From Verrucomicrobiia bacterium (lineage in GTDB: Bacteria; Verrucomicrobiota; Verrucomicrobiia; Verrucomicrobiales; Akkermansiaceae): a stretch of 64,000 nucleotides of DNA. The position numbers and the translations under genes are program-made. The notes under the pieces were generated by a model. It was not told the DNA's origin. It ran no database searches and saw only the letters and a list, made by a program, of their open reading frames with translations. Of the stretch, positions 9,548 to 19,623 are shown piece by piece. Where the stretch lies: NCBI GenBank assembly GCA_030431475.1, contig JAUIJD010000023.1:1-64000 (forward strand), written 5' to 3'. Numbering within the stretch: position 1 is the first letter of the stretch; every line of letters starts with the position of its first letter.

Positions 9548-9571
9548 GGAGCGCCGATCATGAGATCGGCA
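9548..9571. repeat. Mini-palindrome GGAGCGCCGATCATGAGATCGGCA
   Basis: Matches both ends of the 56382-56559 element at 22 of 24 positions. Confidence 0.7.
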
Positions 9572-9623
9572 CCACCCGGTCCGCGCAAGCCCTTCATCCA
9601 CACCCCGCCTCCGCACCACGCCC

Positions 9624-10355
9624 ATGCAGCTCGAAATCTGCCTCGACTCCCTCGACTCGGTCCGGGCCGCCGCCGAAGCCGGGGCCCACCGCATCGAACT
9701 CTGTGCCGCCCTCGTCGAAGGAGGCCTGACCCCCTCGCTCGGCACCCTCAAGCAGGCACGCGAGATCTTCTCCGGCGAGATCGTCATGATGATCCGCCCC
9801 CGCCGCGGCGACTTCGTCTACTCCGAATGCGAGATCACCGCGATGGCCCATGACATCGACGCCGCCCGCGAGCATGGCGCCGACGCCGTGGTGTTCGGCT
9901 GTCTGCGGCCCGACGGGACCATCGATGAGAACGCCTGCGCTCCGCTGCTCGCCGCCTGCGGAGAGCTCCCCGCCGTCTTCCACCGCGCCTTCGATGTCTG
10001 CCACGACCTGCGGACCTCGCTGGAAACCCTCATCGCCCTGGGTTTCGTCCGCGTCCTCACCAGTGGCGGCGAGCCCACCGCCGTCGAAGGGGTCGAGATG
10101 CTCGAAGAGCTCGTCGCCCAGGCGGACGGCCGCATCCAGATCCTTCCCGGCGGTGGCATCACCGCCGACAACGCCGCCTCCATCCTCAACGCCACCGGTG
10201 CCGGCCAGCTCCACCTCACGGGCCGCCGCGATCTCGAGAGCCCCATGATCTTCCGCCGTCCCGAGATCCCCATGGGCGCCGGCGCCGTCCCCGGAGAGTA
10301 CGATCTCCAGACCGCCGACCCCGAGCTCATCCGCCACCTTCTCGATTCCCTCTGA
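9624..10355 (+). CDS. cutC: Copper homeostasis protein CutC
   Basis: LEICLDSLDSVRAAAEAGAHRIELCAALVEGGLTPSLGTLK, MIRPRRGDFVYSECE, FHRAFDV, RVLTSGGEPTAVEG, LPGGGIT. Confidence 0.93.
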   Translation: MQLEICLDSLDSVRAAAEAGAHRIELCAALVEGGLTPSLGTLKQAREIFSGEIVMMIRPRRGDFVYSECEITAMAHDIDAAREHGADAVVFGCLRPDGTIDENACAPLLAACGELPAVFHRAFDVCHDLRTSLETLIALGFVRVLTSGGEPTAVEGVEMLEELVAQADGRIQILPGGGITADNAASILNATGAGQLHLTGRRDLESPMIFRRPEIPMGAGAVPGEYDLQTADPELIRHLLDSL

Positions 10356-10416
10356 TTTCCCCATCCCCTTCATCGCCCCTTCACGGACCTCACGCAGAAA
10401 ACGGGCACCTCCATCC

Positions 10417-10490
10417 GGAGCGCCGGGTTCACCCGGCTTGAACCCCAGCCCACACCATACCGGCGGACCGCGTGGCTCCTGCCGCGCACC
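10417..10490. repeat. Short palindrome GGAGCGCCGGGTTCACCCGGC plus GGACCGCGTGGCTCCTGCCGCGCACC motif
   Basis: Second motif (10465-10490) recurs at 19701 and in diverged form at 41207. Confidence 0.6.
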
Positions 10491-10573
10491 CAAAGCCCCG
10501 GCCCCCTTCGCTTCCTTCGCTTCCTTCTGTAAAACAACCCCGCCCCCTCACTTCCCACCCGAACCTTCCCACC

Positions 10574-11260
10574 ATGCGCATCCTCCTCGTCGAAGACGAA
10601 CCCTCCATCGCCGACACGCTCGTCTATGCCTTGAAGACCGAGCGCTTCGACGTCCGCCACGCCCTCACCGGGGGCGACGCACTCACCGCCCATCGCGACC
10701 GGCCCTTCGACTTCGTCATCCTCGACATCGGACTGCCCGACATGACCGGCCTCGAGGTCTGCAAGCGCCTCCGCGAACGCTCCGCGGTTCCCATCCTCTT
10801 CCTCACCGCCCGCGACGGCGAACTCGACCGCGTGCTCGGCCTTGAGATCGGGGGCGACGACTACGTCACCAAGCCGTTCAGTCCCCGCGAGATCGTCGCC
10901 CGCGTCCGTGCCATCCTGCGCCGCTCGCAAGGAGAGGCACCGTCGAAGGCGCCGCCACCGATCGATCCCGATTCCCCGCTCACCCACGACGAAACGTCCA
11001 TGCGCATCCTCTGTCGGGGCGAGGCCCTCGAACTCACCGCCCACGAGTACAAGCTGCTGCTCGTCTTCATCCGGCAGCCCAACCGCGTCTATACCCGCGA
11101 CCAACTGCTCGACCACGCCTGGGAGGACCCCGGCGCCGTCACCGACCGCACCATCGACGCCCACATCAAGACCATCCGGGCCAAGCTCCGCTCCCTCGCC
11201 CCCGGCACCGAGGAACTCATCCAGACCCGCCGCGGTCTCGGCTACGCCTACGTGCCGTAG
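10574..11260 (+). CDS. creB: OmpR-family response regulator, CreB-like
   Basis: MRILLVEDEPSIADTLVYALKTERFDVRHA receiver domain, winged-helix C-terminus RTIDAHIKTIRAKL; adjacent CreC-like kinase. Confidence 0.85.
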   Translation: MRILLVEDEPSIADTLVYALKTERFDVRHALTGGDALTAHRDRPFDFVILDIGLPDMTGLEVCKRLRERSAVPILFLTARDGELDRVLGLEIGGDDYVTKPFSPREIVARVRAILRRSQGEAPSKAPPPIDPDSPLTHDETSMRILCRGEALELTAHEYKLLLVFIRQPNRVYTRDQLLDHAWEDPGAVTDRTIDAHIKTIRAKLRSLAPGTEELIQTRRGLGYAYVP

Positions 11261-11271
11261 ACGCGCCTGCG

Positions 11272-11352
11272 GCGCGAAGTTCCAAGTGCAAAATTCCAAG
11301 GACCAACCAAGAGACAAAGGACCGAGCGGAGCACTTGGAACTTGGAACTTCT
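11272..11352. repeat. Inverted repeat between creB and creC
   Basis: GCGCGAAGTTCCAAGTGC ... GCACTTGGAACTTGGAACTTC. Confidence 0.6.
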
Positions 11353-11371
11353 TACCTGGAACTTCGAGCGC

Positions 11372-12787
11372 ATGCGACTGACCCGCCTCACCCTCATCGC
11401 CATCGCGCTGGTCATCGGCGCGGGCTTCTACTTCCTGCTGCGCCAGCAGCTCGAGGCGGTCGAACCCCGGACCTATCAGGCCACCGAGGAGTCGATGATC
11501 GACACCGCCCACCTGCTCGCCTCGATGATCGGCCAGGATCTCGACCCCGGCCCCCTCGCCGAGGCCTTCGATGCCGCCCACACCCGCGCCTTCGAAGCCC
11601 GAATCTTCGAGCACCTCAAGACGGATGTCGGCATCGACTGCTACCTCACCGACGCCGAGGGCTTCGTCGTCTTCGACTCCGACCGGGGGCGCCGGGTCGG
11701 CGAGGACCTCTCCACCATGCGCAACATCGTGCTCACCCTGCGGGGTGAATACGGCGCGCGCAGTAGCCGCACGAATCCGGAGGACCCGCTCACCTCGATC
11801 CTCCACGTCTCGGCGCCGATCGGCGACCCCGGGCAGCCGTCGGGCGTCCTCACCGTCACCAAGCCCCAGGCCGACGTCCTGCCCATCGTCCGTCGTCGCC
11901 GCACCGAGATCTGGTGGGGCACCGGCCTCATCGGCGGTGGCATCCTGTGCTTCGTCACCGCCGTCTTCATCTGGCAGTACCGGCCGATCAGCCGGCTCAC
12001 CGACTACGCCCACGCCATCGAGCAGGGCAAACGCCCGCCCCTGCCGCCGCTCGGGGCCGGACGCGAGGTCAACACCCTCGCCCGGGCGCTCGAATCGATG
12101 CGCGAGTCGCTCGAGGGCCGGAAGTACGCCGAACGCTACGTCCAGAACCTCACCCACGAGATGAAGAGTCCGCTGGCCGCCATCCGCGGGGCGGCGGAGC
12201 TGCTCGACGAGGACATGCCCGAGGAGGACCGCCGCCGGTTCATGGACAACATCCGCGCCGAGACGCTGCGCGCCGACCGCCTGCTCAACCGCCTGCTGGA
12301 GCTTTCCGCCCTCGAGGGCCGCTCCGGTCTCGAAGGGGCCTCCGACATCGATCTTCGCGAGGTCGCCGCCCGCGCGCTCGACCAGGCCCGCCCGATGGCC
12401 GAACTGGCCGGCATCGAGCTCGACGCCGATCTGCCCGACCACCCCGTCCCGCTCCGCGGCGACGCCTTCATCCTCCGCGCCGCCATCACCAATCTTCTCG
12501 AGAACGCGATCGACTTCTCACCGGGCGGCGAGTCCGTGAGAATCCGGTTGTCGGTCGATGAGGCCGTCATCCTCACCGTCGAGGACCGCGGCCCCGGCAT
12601 CCCCGACTACGCCCGCGAGAAGATCTTCGAGCGCTTCTTCTCCCTGCGCCAGCTCAAGGCCGGCCGCAAGGGCACCGGACTCGGCCTCACCCTCGTCAAG
12701 GAAGCCGCCGAACTCCACGGCGGCACCATCGCCCTCGACCCGGCCGAGCCCACGGGCACCCGCGCGACGCTGACGCTCCCCGGGTGA
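11372..12787 (+). CDS. creC: Sensor histidine kinase, CreC-like
   Basis: Two TMs, H-box LTHEMKSPLAAIRGAAELLDE, ATPase motifs and EKIFERFFSLRQLKAGRKGTGLGLTLVKEAAELHGG. Confidence 0.85.
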   Translation: MRLTRLTLIAIALVIGAGFYFLLRQQLEAVEPRTYQATEESMIDTAHLLASMIGQDLDPGPLAEAFDAAHTRAFEARIFEHLKTDVGIDCYLTDAEGFVVFDSDRGRRVGEDLSTMRNIVLTLRGEYGARSSRTNPEDPLTSILHVSAPIGDPGQPSGVLTVTKPQADVLPIVRRRRTEIWWGTGLIGGGILCFVTAVFIWQYRPISRLTDYAHAIEQGKRPPLPPLGAGREVNTLARALESMRESLEGRKYAERYVQNLTHEMKSPLAAIRGAAELLDEDMPEEDRRRFMDNIRAETLRADRLLNRLLELSALEGRSGLEGASDIDLREVAARALDQARPMAELAGIELDADLPDHPVPLRGDAFILRAAITNLLENAIDFSPGGESVRIRLSVDEAVILTVEDRGPGIPDYAREKIFERFFSLRQLKAGRKGTGLGLTLVKEAAELHGGTIALDPAEPTGTRATLTLPG

Positions 12788-12864
12788 TCCGGCCGCGTCG
12801 GTCTCCCTGGCCGCGGGGGGGGGGGCGCCGTTTACTGAAGCGTGGCGAAGCCACCATCTCTCCA

Positions 12865-13797
12865 TCAGGGGGCACGCACAACCTCTTTGACGCCCAAGTC
12901 CTTGAAGAGATTCCGCCTCGGATCGAACTCAAGATTCCTCTCGTTCGGGGTGGGGTTAAAATAGTACGCGAAAGAAACCACTCCGAAGAACTTGGGTGAA
13001 TTTTTGTGTGAGTCGTGCCAACCTGTCTCAACTGGAGAAAACTGGAAATCCTCAACAATCTTACCATAGTTCGCGGACACCAGACGACCGCCTTCCATCT
13101 TTACACGACTTCTGAAGAAGTAGCCAAGATCCTCATCACGATGCTCATTGTGGTATGACTCTTCCCTTCTAGAAAATGTACCTATATAGCCATCAACTGG
13201 CGCCACGTGCGGCAACTTCATTAGCGATCGCTTGAGATACCCCCTCTTCACAATATGTAAACCTCCCCCATCGGGGAAACGCATCTCAATGGTTCCTTTG
13301 CCATCACGTTCTGCAGTCTTCTGAGTATCACACCTCAGCCATACGTCGACTACGCGCCCCTTCCCATTAGGCGCCACCCAATCTCCCGATTCAAAATCGT
13401 AGCCGAGCCATTCCCGGTTCTTCGGAAAACCGATATACGCTCGCATCGCATAAAGAGGGATTGGGTCTCTCACCTCTCTCAAGACGAACTCTAAATCATG
13501 GCTCTCATTACGATCCAATCGTCCCGACTTGGATGCATAATACCCCTTTTTCTCAAGCAATACATGCATCCTAAGACTCGCCTGACCCAGCGCCTCAAAC
13601 TCACCATCGGAATCTGTCAGCCCGATTTTTCGCTGCGTATCGCCCCCAGAGTAACCCAGAAACGTAACCGTCGTCTGTACGCCCTCAATCGGAAGACCGT
13701 CTTCACCTCTCACAGCAACTTTCACCGAACGCTCCTCCCCACAACAAGACAGACAAAGCATAATCGCAGGAGACGCAAATCTAAATATACTATTCAT
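12865..13797 (-). CDS. Secreted lipoprotein of unknown function
   Basis: Signal peptide with lipobox-like CLSCCG; 5 nt downstream of the 1352-aa CDS; visibly AT-richer than flanks. Confidence 0.65.
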   Translation of the reverse strand: MNSIFRFASPAIMLCLSCCGEERSVKVAVRGEDGLPIEGVQTTVTFLGYSGGDTQRKIGLTDSDGEFEALGQASLRMHVLLEKKGYYASKSGRLDRNESHDLEFVLREVRDPIPLYAMRAYIGFPKNREWLGYDFESGDWVAPNGKGRVVDVWLRCDTQKTAERDGKGTIEMRFPDGGGLHIVKRGYLKRSLMKLPHVAPVDGYIGTFSRREESYHNEHRDEDLGYFFRSRVKMEGGRLVSANYGKIVEDFQFSPVETGWHDSHKNSPKFFGVVSFAYYFNPTPNERNLEFDPRRNLFKDLGVKEVVRAP

Positions 13798-13802
13798 TTT
13801 GA

Positions 13803-16800
13803 CTACTCTTGATCCAACCCCCCTAAAGAGATGATCTCTTGATACATTGGATAAACAAAGTGAAACGAAACATCCTTAAAGTCACTATGCATCCAATCCG
13901 ATGGATTTTGAGAATTCTCATCCTCAGGCCAAGACCCGAACCCGTCTGGACTCTTGAGTTCTTGAGGCATGTTGTAGTTGGCCAGATCTCCCAACCTACT
14001 CAGGGAATTCGCCGCAATCGCATACGATGTTGCCGGAATGCCCGTCGCCAGCAGCTTGTAGCGCATCTCGATATCCCCGGCAATGACTTCGCCCAGCAAG
14101 GGGTCGTAGAGCCCATCATACAGGAACCTCTGATGAAAAGGCTGGCTTTTCAAGAGGTCATCCGGGATCAGGGCTGCCTCTGAGGGCAAGAGCTTCCTCG
14201 TGTATCGCAAGGTCGATTCCACAAGATGGATATCCCACGCGTAGTAGGTGCCATCAAGCTCTTCCGGATCACTTTCCCAAAAGAACTTCCATTTTTCCAG
14301 AAAGTTGAATTCCCAGCCTCCGTTGAGATCATGAAAACCCGGTGCCGTTACCGGATGCTCGCCCCCTTTTGCCATTTCCTGCTGAACCCAGGCATGACGC
14401 GCGCCCTCCAACGCCGCATCCCACAGATTCTCCCAATGGCCGAACGCCTCCGTCTCGTCGGGGTTCTCCACCACCTCGTCGCTCGGAGAGTAGAAGTTGT
14501 AGGCCACGTCAATCAGCGCCGGCTTGTTGAACAGATCTTTCCAGGTCAACTCATTCCGCGGATCATCCGGATCACCCGCAAACAACGTGTGCCAGTTTGC
14601 CGCAAGCAGGCGGCGCTGACTCCCTCCTGCATAGTCATAGTACTTCTTCCACTCGTCTTCCGTCATGTTCCGGGCCATGTCGGGTGCGCCACTTGAGTTG
14701 CTTGTCTGAGTGGCATCGTAGGCCTCGAGGGGCATGGCTCCATTGATGATGCAGTATTGGTCGACTTCCAACCCGTGGTTCGCGACCGCGTTCCCGACGA
14801 CGGAGTTCCCCAGGCTGTGGGCGAGAATCGTAAGGTTTGCCCCTTGAGTGAAGGCGAACTCATCCTTCAGGATCATTCCGGTGACAAGCCCGTTGTGGAC
14901 CGCAGCATGATAGTCCGGAGGAAGCAGTGCAGATCCGCCGGGATTGGGTGGATTTCCATGCCAGGAAACCGCCACGTATCGCGCCCGGCTTCCCAGCTGG
15001 TGGAATCGCTTGAAGATGTTCGATTGCGACCCCCGTGCGCTGTGGGCACCGACATTGTAGCCGTGGACATAGGCGACATAGCGCCCATTGGTGAGGTCAT
15101 CGGGATACTCGGGCGGCTCATCGGTCTGCGTGTTGATGCCGTCGGCGCCACCCGTGAAGGACCTCAGGTTCAAATGGCGGTACATGTCCTCAACATCCAC
15201 GATGTGAACCGGAAATTCCAGTTGCAGCATGACACGGTCATCACTTAGCCGCTGAACCTGAAGAATCAGCGGCTCCCTCGACTTGAACGCCCCTTCCATG
15301 ACGAGGATCCCCTCCCCCATGGACGCCTTGGTGACCATGATCTGGGTCAACTCCATCCCGACCAGGGAGGCCAGATACAGGCGCCGGGCGGATAGATTCT
15401 TCCCGGAACTCACGACCTTGATGTGTCGATTCGGGAACTGGGCGCCGCTTCCATCGAGAACGCAGTCAGGCATCTCATAGAAATTCAACGCCTGCTCCTC
15501 ATGCCGGATACGGTATCTGAAGGATCGATCAGGAAAGATGTCCGTGAGATCGCCGAGATCCAGATGCAATGGGAAGAAGTCGATCAGGTCACGAATCCCG
15601 TCAACCGCCACATCCTTGCAGTCGCGAACGTCGGGGAACTGCCTCGGGATGTCCTGGCTGTTCTCTCCCCTGCCGTCGGTCTGAACATCGTTGTCGTCGT
15701 TGATCCACCATCGCCATGGATTGTCCTCGTTGACCCGACCCCAGTCCTCGCTGGTGATCTTTCCATCCCGGTTCCAGTCCGGGACCATCTCGGCTCGCAC
15801 CGCCATCACCGGCTCGAATCCCTCGTCACTGATGGTGTGGCCGAGCAGACGCGCTGGCGCGCCCTGGTCCTCCTCCTCCCCGGAAAAGAAGCGGCTTGGA
15901 TCGAACGCTTCGCCCGGTTGCATTCCGTCGACGACGTAATCGAAGTCCATCTTCGCCCATTCCAGGTCTCCATGTTCGTCCTCCAGTTTCCGCCACAAGC
16001 GCACTCCCTCGCCGGTCGACGGGTTTGACTGATCCCACTCGGAGCCTGCAACCACTCCGTGTCTCGAGATTCCCCTGGCGCTTCCCTGCGCATCGACCGG
16101 GATGCTCTCGACTCGTCCACCCGACCGGCCCACCCAGAATACGGTCGGCTTCTGGCCGGTTTCAGGGACCTCGGACCGATAGGCAACGCCCATGGGAGCA
16201 TGGGGAGAGTAGCTCGGCAGCACCAACCCCTCGGGGAGTGCCTCGAACCACGGTCCATGACCTTCCGGTCCGGAGGCTTGATAGCCGCTCATGGTGATGG
16301 GTTCGCGAACACGGAGGATCGCCCCCATATCATCGGTGACTTCGTAATGGCTGAAGTCCCATTGGTTGCCGCCCCCCTGTTTGATGCCCTCGGCATAAAT
16401 CTGCCCCTGCGCCGCCGTGACACTCGGAGTCGATGACGCGGATCGCCAGCACACAATGTCCTCATTCGCAAACATCCAGACATTGTACTCCTCCGTCGTT
16501 CCGTCGAGATAGACGCTCCGAATCATGGCGTCCACGAGGGTCGAGACCTCCCCGTAGACCACCCCCTGCTCGGTGATGCCCACCCCCCGCCGTGATTGCT
16601 CGACGATGGACCAGGACAGCAGTTCGTCTCCCTCGGGCAAGGAGGCACGCAGGCGGGCCTCAACCTGCGATTCAGGTAGCATGGCCAAGGGTTGCGCCGA
16701 GCCGACCCAGTTTCCGGTTTGCGGATCGAGCGTTCGCACAGTCGAGCTTCCGTCATACGATACCGGATCACTCAACAGGTGACCCGACCAGGTAAGTCGG

Positions 16801-17861
16801 CGCGCCGGCGCATCGAGAAGCAATCGTTCACCCTGGTTCCACAGCCAACTGGCTCCGAGGTCATCGCTCCACACCACCTGGCCACTCGCCGATAGTCCCT
16901 TGAAGTCGACACGAGGTCCCACATTGCCTTGGTCGAGTCGCACCAGCACGTAGCGTGAGTTCTCGAATCGCCGCCGTGTATCCGGATCCGCGAGCTCCTG
17001 CCCTCCACTCTCCGTTGCACGCGGATCGGTGAAAGCGAGATGTTCACGGTAGTCACTCGCCCCATCCCCATCCGTGTCGGCCAAGGATGCCTCCGTTCCG
17101 CTGGTTCCGAACTCATACCAATCCGGGAGTCCATCCTGATCGGAGTCGATTTCGCGTCGCACAAGGCGACAGAAGCGCTGCCTTCCGGAGGCCAGCCCAG
17201 ACGGAGGTGGGGACGGCACCGGTCCCGTCGATCCGCCGTTCTCCGCAACCTCGAGATTGAGCTGGGCAAGCGAGGCGGTGAAGGCATCGACCACTGCCTG
17301 ATCCTCCGGCCCCAACGCCGGGAGCGCAACGGGTGGCTCCAAGGGGGATCGGTCACTCCGGATCAGGAGCTGCAGTCCATCACGCTGGCACGTCACCAAC
17401 GGGCTTCCCTCCCAGTCCTCGGTCATCTCCCCGGACACTGCCCAGGTGATGGCATGGCTCCCATCGACCCGCGAGCGCCACATCAACACGGTGCCTCCCT
17501 CCGTCGAGGGTTCTGCCCTCAGGGACACCACAGGGATGGACGGCACGGGGCCCGGGGCCGCCTCATCAGGAGACGGCGCCATCTCGAACAGCGAGAGCTG
17601 CAACTCGTGCCCCAGGCCATAGAGGACGGTTTCCTCCGTCCAATGTTCAAGGTCCTCGGTCGTTTCCAGGCTGTAGAGCATCCCCGGCATGGTTGGGAAA
17701 CGCAGCGTCATCCACTTGGCACCCTCTGCCGACTCATGCTCTTCAGTGCGCCAGTCGAGTTCACCAGAGGCATCAAAGGCAATGTCCTGCCCCAAACCGA
17801 CCGTCGCACCGCTGAACAAAGCCGCATGGAGGACGAGAACAGGGGGGAGATGAGACTTCAC
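13803..17861 (-). CDS. Large secreted protein with Ca-binding (DxDxDG) repeats and an alpha/beta-hydrolase (lipase-like) domain
   Basis: Signal peptide; DSDQDGLPDWYE...DTDGDGASDYRE; YVAYVHGYNVG...LTILAHSLGNSVVGNAVANHG nucleophile elbow. Confidence 0.7.
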   Translation of the reverse strand: MKSHLPPVLVLHAALFSGATVGLGQDIAFDASGELDWRTEEHESAEGAKWMTLRFPTMPGMLYSLETTEDLEHWTEETVLYGLGHELQLSLFEMAPSPDEAAPGPVPSIPVVSLRAEPSTEGGTVLMWRSRVDGSHAITWAVSGEMTEDWEGSPLVTCQRDGLQLLIRSDRSPLEPPVALPALGPEDQAVVDAFTASLAQLNLEVAENGGSTGPVPSPPPSGLASGRQRFCRLVRREIDSDQDGLPDWYEFGTSGTEASLADTDGDGASDYREHLAFTDPRATESGGQELADPDTRRRFENSRYVLVRLDQGNVGPRVDFKGLSASGQVVWSDDLGASWLWNQGERLLLDAPARRLTWSGHLLSDPVSYDGSSTVRTLDPQTGNWVGSAQPLAMLPESQVEARLRASLPEGDELLSWSIVEQSRRGVGITEQGVVYGEVSTLVDAMIRSVYLDGTTEEYNVWMFANEDIVCWRSASSTPSVTAAQGQIYAEGIKQGGGNQWDFSHYEVTDDMGAILRVREPITMSGYQASGPEGHGPWFEALPEGLVLPSYSPHAPMGVAYRSEVPETGQKPTVFWVGRSGGRVESIPVDAQGSARGISRHGVVAGSEWDQSNPSTGEGVRLWRKLEDEHGDLEWAKMDFDYVVDGMQPGEAFDPSRFFSGEEEDQGAPARLLGHTISDEGFEPVMAVRAEMVPDWNRDGKITSEDWGRVNEDNPWRWWINDDNDVQTDGRGENSQDIPRQFPDVRDCKDVAVDGIRDLIDFFPLHLDLGDLTDIFPDRSFRYRIRHEEQALNFYEMPDCVLDGSGAQFPNRHIKVVSSGKNLSARRLYLASLVGMELTQIMVTKASMGEGILVMEGAFKSREPLILQVQRLSDDRVMLQLEFPVHIVDVEDMYRHLNLRSFTGGADGINTQTDEPPEYPDDLTNGRYVAYVHGYNVGAHSARGSQSNIFKRFHQLGSRARYVAVSWHGNPPNPGGSALLPPDYHAAVHNGLVTGMILKDEFAFTQGANLTILAHSLGNSVVGNAVANHGLEVDQYCIINGAMPLEAYDATQTSNSSGAPDMARNMTEDEWKKYYDYAGGSQRRLLAANWHTLFAGDPDDPRNELTWKDLFNKPALIDVAYNFYSPSDEVVENPDETEAFGHWENLWDAALEGARHAWVQQEMAKGGEHPVTAPGFHDLNGGWEFNFLEKWKFFWESDPEELDGTYYAWDIHLVESTLRYTRKLLPSEAALIPDDLLKSQPFHQRFLYDGLYDPLLGEVIAGDIEMRYKLLATGIPATSYAIAANSLSRLGDLANYNMPQELKSPDGFGSWPEDENSQNPSDWMHSDFKDVSFHFVYPMYQEIISLGGLDQE

Positions 17862-18127
17862 AACGCTGGGGGGACTCGTTTCGAAGGACCGCGAGCGATC
17901 TTCCCGAACAGACGAAGGTCAGGCTAACAGCTCCGTTTCCGCCCGACAAACTCAAAACGATCCGGAAACACCACGCACCCGATCCTCCCTCCCCTGTCGA
18001 TGGACCGACGCCTGCAGAGCGGGGGCGAGTTCCCTCACTTCAACCCGCCCTTCATCCGAACTCCCGACCCATTTCCCGGGCGCTTCATCCTTTCCTCACG
18101 CGAACCGCCATTCATCGGGCGCATCCA

Positions 18128-18895
18128 ATGCGCGATCTTCTCGACCCTCCGATCCAGACGCTCACCCGCGCAGCCGCCGGTGATCTCGGTCGTGCCGCGT
18201 GGGTGACCGCCGCCGGATTCGCGCTCTATGGTTTCACCGTCGGCTTCTGGCGGTCACCGGTCATGGGTTGCTACGTCGCGCTCAAGATGCCGCTGCTGAT
18301 CGCCGCCACCCTCGGCTGCAACGGACTGCTCAACGGCATGCTCGGCCTGCTGCTCGGCAGCGAACTCGGATTCCGTCAGTCGCTCCAGGCCCTGCTCGGC
18401 GCCTTCTCCATCAGCGCCCTGGTGCTCGGATCGATCGCCCCGGTCACCTTCTTCCTCGCCCTCAACGCGCCGCCGCCCGACTCGCCGCAGGCCGGGGCCG
18501 CGCACGCCGGCTACCTGCTTTCGCACACCAGCCTCATCGCCATCGCCGGCTGCATCGGGGTGCTGCGCCTGCGCCGGCTGCTGGAAAGACACTGCCGCAC
18601 CCGCCACATCGCCCTCGCCACGCTCGGTGCCTGGATCGCCGGCAATGCCTTCATCGGTGCCCAGTTCTCCTGGATCTTCCGCCCCTTCTTCGGTTCGCCG
18701 GCCCTCGAGGTCGCCTTTCTCCGCGACCACCCGATGCGTGGCAGCTTCTACGAGGCCGTGTGGGCTTCGATGAAGCGTGTGCTCGGCGGCATCGACCCCG
18801 ACCTCTTGTCCTCCCTCTCCTTCTTCATCGCTCTCGCCGCGCTCATCTTCTGGGCGCTTCTCCGGATCCACCGCAAACGCATACCCCAACCATGA
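18128..18895 (+). CDS. Multi-pass membrane protein of unknown function
   Basis: Hydrophobic 255-aa ORF; stop overlaps the start of the next gene (ATGA). Confidence 0.65.
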   Translation: MRDLLDPPIQTLTRAAAGDLGRAAWVTAAGFALYGFTVGFWRSPVMGCYVALKMPLLIAATLGCNGLLNGMLGLLLGSELGFRQSLQALLGAFSISALVLGSIAPVTFFLALNAPPPDSPQAGAAHAGYLLSHTSLIAIAGCIGVLRLRRLLERHCRTRHIALATLGAWIAGNAFIGAQFSWIFRPFFGSPALEVAFLRDHPMRGSFYEAVWASMKRVLGGIDPDLLSSLSFFIALAALIFWALLRIHRKRIPQP

Positions 18896-19623
18896 CCGAC
18901 CAACCGAACCCCGATGCCACGCCTCCATCGCCGCCGCCGATGACCCCGAAGCCCGAACCCCTCCCCGAGCCGAAGGGCCTCAAGGACCTCTTCGAGGCGC
19001 TGCTTCGGCGACCCTCCGACCTCGCCGCCCATCCCGGCATCGAGAAGCCCGTGACCCTCGGCCGCCTCGCCGCCATGGCCTTCGGCGCCATCCTCGTCTT
19101 CGGCTTCGTCCTCGGCACCTTCGCCTACCACGAGCAGCTCTGGGCCGCCCCGCTCAAGCTCGGTGTCGGGCTCCTCTTCGCCGGACTCATCTGCTTCCCC
19201 AGCTTCTACATCTTCTCCTGCCTCGCCGGATCAACCGCCTCGGCCGGCCGCCTCGCCGCCATCCTCGGCGCCACCCTCGCCCTGGCCGGACTGCTGCTGC
19301 TCGGCTTCGCCCCGGCCGTCTGGATCTTCACCCAGGGCACCCGCTCCTTCGGATTCATGGGAGCGCTGTCCATCGGCTCGTGGCTGGTCGCGCTGGTGTT
19401 CGCGTTCCGCTTCGCCTCGACCGCCCTCAAGGTCCAGGGTGCCCGCCAGAGCGGCCCCATCGCCATCTGGTGCATCATCTTCCTCCTCGTCACCCTCCAG
19501 CTCACGACCTCCCTGCGACCCATCCTGGGACGCTCCGACCGGTTTCTCACCGACGAGAAGAAGTTCTTCATCCAGCACTGGAGTGAAACCGCGGGTCAAT
19601 CGCTGCCCGACGCCAAGCCATGA
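18892..19623 (+). CDS. Multi-pass membrane protein of unknown function
   Basis: Pro-rich N-terminus then several TMs; ATGA overlaps at both ends. Confidence 0.65.
   Translation: MTDQPNPDATPPSPPPMTPKPEPLPEPKGLKDLFEALLRRPSDLAAHPGIEKPVTLGRLAAMAFGAILVFGFVLGTFAYHEQLWAAPLKLGVGLLFAGLICFPSFYIFSCLAGSTASAGRLAAILGATLALAGLLLLGFAPAVWIFTQGTRSFGFMGALSIGSWLVALVFAFRFASTALKVQGARQSGPIAIWCIIFLLVTLQLTTSLRPILGRSDRFLTDEKKFFIQHWSETAGQSLPDAKP

Noticed and set aside
10370-12442. 690-aa minus ORF antisense to creB/creC
   Set aside because: Antisense GC artefact; the sense genes have clear receiver and kinase motifs.
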